From the NCBI GenBank assembly GCA_003996215.1, contig QJPP01000277.1, positions 310,001-374,000 on the forward strand: DNA of 64,000 nucleotides. Reading direction: 5' to 3'. This document shows, one piece after another, positions 58,021-64,000 of this stretch. Both the position numbers and the translations under genes were made by a program. The DNA comes from Jaltomata sinuosa. Taxonomy: Eukaryota > Streptophyta > Magnoliopsida > Solanales > Solanaceae. Under the pieces are notes generated by a model. It did not search any database. It was not told where the DNA came from and saw nothing but the letters and a program-made list of their open reading frames with translations. How positions within the stretch are numbered: position 1 is the first letter of the stretch; each line of letters begins with the position of its first letter.

Positions 58021-61000
58021 TGTAATGACCCTTCCGGTCATTTACACATTTTCTCCTTTCTTGTACCATTAGAGCTTGCCTGTAGAGGCTCTAAGTCATT
58101 TAAGGCTTGTCGGGACCGATAGTTCGGTGCCCAGGCCGTTTGTTTGGTCTTTATGGTCGTCCCTTATTTTAGAGCTTTAACTTTGGAAATCGTTGACTTC
58201 AGTCAACATTCTTGGTAATATCAAAGAATATAACTAAGGTTCTAGGTCAAAGGAATCCCTTACACAAAAGTTTGAGTTAAAGAAATGCCTCGTGTAATAC
58301 CTCGCTCGTTTGGAAGGTTTAAATTAACCCGTACTTTCGAGGTAAGACTAATAGTGTCTAATACACTAGGAAGGATGTTTAATGAGGTATTATAATCACA
58401 AAATGGTTGTATGATAAGTTTTGAATTCAAGAAAGTTGTGAAATAAAAGTCGGCAAAAGTTATCGTAAGTTTCTTTAATAAATTTTCTGAACTTTGGGTC
58501 AAATATCTCAGAGCTTTTATCTCAATATATAAAGAGTTAGAAGTCCCCCAACCTACCAAATCAAAGGTCTTCGAGTCTAGTTTCTAACGCACTAAACCGT
58601 TCGTCTATTCGACTTCAGAATAGAGAGATATTCACATTTTTATAAGACTATGCAAGAAGACACGTCAAAGTGGGGCCCCTATCCTAAGTCGGTTTTGCTT
58701 TATAAAGGTTGTTTCAGCTTTGTTTTACTCATAAAAATCAACCAAAATTCTTATAAAATCAGAGGGAAAGCCCCTAAATACTCCATGGACTTTGATCCTT
58801 TCGATTCATAAGTTTAGCGGAAGTTGCTCTACGGAGAGAGCTCGTCATTTTGGTATAGTTTTCCCCATCAATTTCAAAGTGTATCTCCATGGGTGTTGTG
58901 TTAGCGAGCTAGAAGGTATTTTCTGAGTATTTGGCAGTAGCTACAGAGTTATATTGGTGAGGTATGGATCCCGTACACTTATCTATTTGTTGAATCAAGA
59001 TTTTAAGCTTCTAGTTATGAAAAATTGTTGTTGCCGATATCTTGTAGTAGTTTTTTGTTGAATTTTGATCCGATTGTTATTCCTGTGAGGAGGCAGGTTG
59101 TTTAGCATGTTTATTGAATATTTTTGTCCAGGAAGTCTCTCCCCTACGATCCTCCTTCGTAATTACATGTTCTAGTATCATTTTTACAGCTTTCTGAGCC
59201 ACGAAGTGGTGTTTTGGATATTGTGGCTTTGGACAGCCCCTTTATCTTATTATGTTTGGTTATTGTTGTGGTGTACTAGTTGTGGTAAGGTGCTGGAGGT
59301 ATTGGGAAATTGTGCAATTCTTTTTGGGATCGCATATGATAGTGATTGGATTGAACAACGTGAAGTACGCCTTGGAATAGTCCCTCGGGAGCTCGTCGCT
59401 CCTTTGAGATGTGGATAACATATTTTTGTTGGATTTAGCTGCCATTTATTATTGTTATTGGCCTCATTTTATGCTTTGGAGTTGGCTGGTCGTGAGTGTG
59501 ACATTAACAACTTATCAATTGGCTATGGCTCGTTCTTGCAACCTTGTCGATTCTAGCAATTGTTCCATTACCTTGGTTGGTCAGGATTCATAGAGACACA
59601 TTTGGGGCTTCAGTTGAAAGTATTTTTTTTGTGATTCGGAGCTACCCAAAGTAGTTCAAGCCTGGACGACGCCGTTCCCGCAACTAGTCATCGGATGACA
59701 GGTAGGTTATGGCTTTTCCTATCTAGACTCTGCGTATATAGGCTATAACTACATTAATTAACATCCTTGGGTGAGTTATTATAGGTTGGTACCCCAGACC
59801 TTGTCCGCCTTGTTCGTCTATTATTTTATACGTTGTTTATAGTATTCGCGTAGTATTGTACATTACCCTCGTGGTACTGTGTGGCCTTGTATTGACTCTG
59901 GAACATAGATGGTGGGTTACTTGGGAATGTCCGTGAGTCCCCGACATAGAGATGATACTTTTAGGCTGGTTATGTCTACTGAGTAGCTGTTGGGCCTGTG
60001 CAGGGCTGATAGGAGTTGTTGTGAGCTGTTGGGTTACTTTTATTTTTTTGTGCGAGCATATCATCCATGAAAAAGGTTTTCCCCTGCATGTTTTACTACA
60101 GTTTTGGTTGCGATCCACTATAGACAGTTTTCCTAAACTTGCATGGCCCCGGGGCCCATTTTTGGTACTATTGATGATAGAAAAGGGGATTTTTAGATGT
60201 TTTCGCACTCATTTTATTCCTGGTATTAGTCTCTGCCGGGCAGAGCACCAGACTTGATTTTATTACTGATACTAGTCTCTGTGGGGCAGAGCACTAGACT
60301 TGATTTACTATAGTTTTAGACCCGGCTACACTCCGGGCGCCCTTGAAAAGGGTTACTGAGACTTTGATCACTGATTTAGACTCGAGTGTTGCTTCGGGCA
60401 CCCTTTGAGAGGGTATTTTGATATTACTACTACTGTTTTAGACCTGGTTCAATCCCGGGCATGTACTTTGAGGTTCTGATTCTCTGAGATTTCGTGGTTG
60501 TTACTATATGTGGTCGGGGACCTCCATGGGCCCTGCCATTCCAGGACCTGGACAAAGGGTTGAGCATGCCGGAGGAGGGGTATACGGTGTAGGATGAGGT
60601 ATAGCAAGCACGGCCTACCATGGGTCCTCCTGCCGGTGCGCCAGAGGAGGTGCATACAGAGGTACTATTACCGGTTCCATCATATCATCATCATGTATAT
60701 TTCACTCAGATTCCACCCTTGGTTGTTGTGTGTTCAGTGTACGCTCCGGTTGTATGGGCGGCCAGAGGGTTTGTTTTCACTTAATTGTGTTCCTCGATTG
60801 TAGGGGAGGCCGTTGGGACTGTAGTTAGATTATAATTTACTCCTGTCTTTAGTTAAAGCTTGTCTTGGCATTCGATTCTTGAAGGATTAGCGATGGTTAG
60901 CCTGTTGAGGCTCCGATTGTGGGATTTTGATTATTGAGAGGGCTAGGGAGTCCTATCTTATTAGTCACTTTTGTGTGGCCTTCTGAGCAGATTATGAGAT

Positions 61001-61933
61001 TCTGGTTCCATTTTTATAAGGATTTGAGTAGTATTTCTCGGTTATTGTAGGTTAGTTATCCCATCCTAGGGCTGTACTTGTGGCGTGATTCCCTGTTTAT
61101 GCTATCATGTGATTGGATTGGTGTTATGACTTCCTTATACTTATTGATTCCAATTTAAGTATGTTAGACTGCTTTCCGTCTTTTTCTTTTACTTGAGGTT
61201 ACCGGTATCCCACCATTTTCTCAAATCTTTCTCTCTACTTACTTATATTGTTGTGCAAGGACTCCAAGTGCGTTCTCCTTTCCTTCACCTGTGATTCTGT
61301 GTAATTGTATCTTTGTGCTAGCATGTCTTACTTGTAGCTTTTGGTTGTCTATTCTCTGTGCTAGCTCTTTGTGCTTCCTTTATTGCTTCAGTGACTGCTA
61401 TATTGCTATATGTTACTTACAGCTTTTATATCTTATATGCGCTCAGTTGGACAACGATGCTTACTGAGTACCCGTTATTTTGGTGCTCATACTGCACTTC
61501 TGCACTTTCTCAGATATTAGTTAAGTTCTCTCCATTGATCGTGTTGGAGACTCATGCAGATTTTGTGGATATTTGAGACTAAGGTGAGCGCTTGACGGTA
61601 GGGGCTTGACCACATCTCATCTTTTGTACTGTTACTTCTTGTACTTTTCGAGATGAACTTGTATTGTATTTTGTTACTTCTAGCATTTGTACTATATTAG
61701 AAGCTTCTGTACTATCGATACCAAGTCTTAGGGTTGGTGTAGTTTCCTTTATGTATATATTTAAGTTTTGCTTCCACTTGGTCTACCTTTACATTCTGCT
61801 TTCGCTTATTTCAGCTTGTTGGTGCATTTTGGTTAGGTAGTAGCCCATTACTAACTGTTCTGGGCTATGAGAATTGGTTCGCCTACTGGGGGGTTGTAGG
61901 GGCCATCATGACCTGAGAAATTAGGTCGTGACA
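58021..61933 (+). repeat. D 5' LTR, 3.9 kb
   Basis: Begins TGTAATGACCCTTCCGGTCA and ends GGTCGTGACA, with the primer site three bases later. The start matches A1 and A2, and CTGAGTACCCGTTATTTTGG near 61463 matches the A2 LTR. Tandem units lie at 60213-60470. An inverted TTGAC pair with a different spacer is at 58192-58207. Frames within it (for example 58260-58559) are LTR sequence. Confidence 0.85.
60213..60470. repeat. Two tandem arrays in D LTR
   Basis: Two units of about 46 bases share TAGTCTCTGYSGGGCAGAGC. They are followed by three units of about 55 bases built on TTTAGACYYG...GGGC...TTGA. Confidence 0.7.
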
Positions 61934-61936
61934 GCT

Positions 61937-61952
61937 TGGTATCAGAGCTCTA
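61937..61952 (+). other. D primer binding site (initiator tRNA-Met)
   Basis: TGGTATCAGAGCTCTA follows the LTR by three bases and matches the initiator tRNA-Met 3' end for 12 bases. Confidence 0.9.
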
Positions 61953-62139
61953 GGTTCATCGCTGTCGTGGACAGAAGCAAGTGTATAAGTAGAGTCTCGC
62001 GGATCAGTACGATGACGTCCGTATCCTATCTGCGGGAGGCTACAGGGCATTGTTAGGAAAAGTTTCATCTTCTTGACTCCTTATCGGGCATTCCTGGCTT
62101 TATTGACTTCTAAAACTTTTGTTGCTCATTCATTCTCAG

Positions 62140-62479
62140 ATGCCTCAGATGAGTGCGTTAGCGTTTGGTGCTGAGGCTTCAGTGCTTCCGTCAATGCCAG
62201 GACTTCAGAGTAAGGGTTTACTACACCAAATAGGGGGTGTGGGGTTAGCCCAGCCTCCGATTGGATTTATAGCAGCCTCAGCGCTTCAGGACACAGGGGC
62301 TAGGACTCTGAGTCCTCTGGTGAGTGTTTCAATACCTGGTTCTATGAGTGGTGCTTCAGTTAGGGTTGAGCTTCCAGTTCTTCAGCAGGGTTGTTTGTTG
62401 GTATTAGAGTACGGGGTGAGATTTTCCCGTTAGACTTCATCTGGTAGAGGTTGTTTTCGATGTGGTGAGCGTGGGTACT
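62140..62479 (+). pseudogene. D gag fragment ending in a zinc knuckle
   Basis: An ATG at 62140 opens MPQMSALAFGAEASVLPSMP and runs to TAG at 62431-62433. Beyond the stop the same frame gives GCFRCGERGYL, the first half of a CCHC knuckle with the histidine changed to tyrosine. There the sequence is cut by the LTR at 62480. At about 110 codons it is far shorter than a normal gag, and no capsid core is visible, so an internal deletion must have joined N-terminal and nucleocapsid parts. Confidence 0.65.
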
Positions 62480-64000
62480 TGTAATGACCCTTCTGGTCAT
62501 TTTCACGAATACGTTTTCCTTGTTCCGTTAGAGCGTGTTTGTAGCGGCCCCAAGTCATTTAAAGGTTGTCGGGACCGGTATTTCGGCGCCGGGTCCATTT
62601 GTTTGATCGTACGTTTCTTTAATAAATTTTCTGAACTTTGGGTAAAATGTCTCGGAGCTTTTCTCCCAATATATAAGGAGTTAAAAGTCCCCCGAAATAC
62701 CAAATCGAAGGTCTACAAGTCTATTTTCCAACGCACAAAACCTCACATCCAACTGATCTTGGAGTAAAAGGTTATGACTATTTTACCACAGACTGTCTGG
62801 CAGAAACCGGGCTGCGAACCGGGTCGCGAACCGGGTCGGGTCAAAACCGATTTAAAGCCTCAACTTCACGTTTTAAAATGCCATTTCAGTTCTGAAACAG
62901 TGAGGAAACATAAGGGAGGATTCCAAGAGAGTTCTTGGATATCAAAATAGTGCGTTGGTGAATTGCGAGCCTAAGTTTGAGAATTTATTAACATCGCATG
63001 TATTTGAAAATATTTTATTTGAAAGTTGAATTTGGTCAAAAGTTATATTATTATTACCTTTTTACAATATTTTAAAGGTTTATGAAAAATATTTTTGTTA
63101 CGATATAATTGTATATGTATTTATTTTATAAGGTTTTTATACATTGTAATATTTTAACGGAGATAGTAAATTTAGTTATGTTGAAATTTATTATTATAAT
63201 ATAGTAAGTTTTATTGGAAATGATTTTCTATTAGTTATGATATATTTAAAAAGTTATATTTATTTTACCACGAGTTTATGCAATACCCGAATATTTATAT
63301 AACGAAATAGGCGATGTGGTGTTAAACAACCCCCACTTCCACGTGGAAGTGGAGGGGAGGGACAACAATTCCTTAAAGAACTCAATACTGCCACCTAGTT
63401 GATTGAATAATCAATTATGGTAAGTGTAATTAATGAACCCATTGACCAACTTTCTCACTTTTATCTATATGTGCAACTATAGCTTCAGCATGTAGTTTAA
63501 GCCTTTTCCACTTCAACATCAATATTTATTCTATACGCTAGCTTTATGTCTATCACGGAGAAGGTTACATTTGGGGAGAAATAATCTGAAGTTCTGTTTG
63601 GTTATCTACTTCAAGTTATTCAAGTCTAAACTCGGGTTTAATTTCGTTTCGGAGCTTTTGGCACGGTTCGAGCTTGGACATTTTTCGTCCTAGCAGCTAG
63701 TCATCGGATGACAGGTAGGTTACGGTTTATTTTCCCTAGACTCCGCATATATAGGATAAAACTGTATTAATGGGCATCCTTGGGTTGGTTTATTAGGTTG
63801 GTACCACAGACCTCGACCGCTTTATTCATGTCCGCCTACTTTTGTTCCTCCGTTGCTTGTAGTATTTACCGATATATTTTATTTACCCTTGTGGTCCTGT
63901 GAGGTGGGATTTTGGGAATGTCCGCGAGTCCCGGACATAGAATTATCCTTCTAGGCTGGTTATGCTTGCTGAGTAGCTGTGGGCCTGTGCAGGGTCTATA
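62480..64000 (+). repeat. D second LTR copy, partial
   Basis: Matches 58021 onward (TGTAATGACCCTTCTGGTCA) but lacks a 300-base part equivalent to 58157-58462. It matches again from about 63690 to the window end (CTAGTCATCGGATGACAGG, as at 59680). Between about 62985 and 63560 is a very AT-rich stretch that I cannot align with the first copy. Three CGAACCGGGT-like units lie at 62812-62842. Confidence 0.75.

Larger units (their letters stand above)
58021..64000 (+). mobile_element. D, chromovirus-type element with collapsed interior (plus strand), runs off the window
   Basis: A long LTR, primer site and short gag piece are followed at 62480 directly by a second copy of the same LTR in the same orientation. 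Either the interior from the gag knuckle to the 3' LTR was deleted, or a second element of the same family inserted in gag; the right edge needed to decide is outside the window. Confidence 0.7.

Noticed and set aside
58260..58559. Minus-strand frame whose sequence recurs at 62503-62703
   Set aside because: The recurrence is explained by the two D LTR copies, not by a conserved protein.
59206..60803. Several short plus-strand frames that could be a small host gene
   Set aside because: All lie within the D LTR, and the part from about 59680 is repeated at 63690-64000 without keeping the frames.

Overview
This is plant nuclear DNA made almost entirely of nested, decayed LTR retrotransposons. 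I see no host gene, tRNA, rRNA or CRISPR array in 64 kb. The evidence is Ty3/gypsy gag-pol remains of two plant lineages. One is chromovirus-like (Tekay/Del type), with long LTRs starting TGTAA, a primer site matching initiator tRNA-Met and a chromodomain-like tail. The other is Athila-like, with LTRs of the form TGATAAG...TTATCA, a primer site resembling the tRNA-Asp type and a reverse transcriptase motif FMDDFS. The style of the elements suggests a dicot with a large genome, plausibly Solanaceae; that is inference.

Layout, using labels of my own. A1 (chromovirus, minus strand): LTR 1-2713, pol tail 2714-3268, more pol at 15671-17297, gag scrap near 30486-30870. Into A1 went an Athila-like composite at 3269-15670: B1 (plus strand) with B2 (minus strand) inside its left LTR. 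A1 also took A2 (chromovirus, minus strand, 17303-30480), flanked by the perfect target duplication ATATC. The left LTR of A2 was in turn hit by a lone LTR, G (18130-20263). An inverted A1-type LTR piece lies at 30871-31988. F (Athila-like, minus strand) starts at 31989 and resumes at 52634. E (Athila-like, plus strand, 33436-52633) sits at the LTR/internal boundary of F. C (chromovirus, plus strand, 37403-46639, target duplication TCTCG) sits in the reverse transcriptase of E, exactly at the catalytic motif. D (chromovirus, plus strand) fills 58021 to the window end.

E and C carry most of gag-pol, though every coding region is broken by stops or frameshifts. B2 has no pol: only a short gag-like frame after its primer site and a 3' frame resembling the 'putative plant transposon protein' domain. 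The same 3' frame is found in B1 and F but not in E. Such elements would depend on an autonomous relative for reverse transcriptase and integrase.

The most interesting structure is non-coding. The Athila-like elements B1, B2, E and F share an ordered set of non-coding blocks at similar distances from the 3' LTR, although the LTRs and coding parts differ. In addition, nearly every LTR family here carries a cluster of short palindromic 'words' of its own, and the Athila-like elements repeat their word between pol and the 3' frame.
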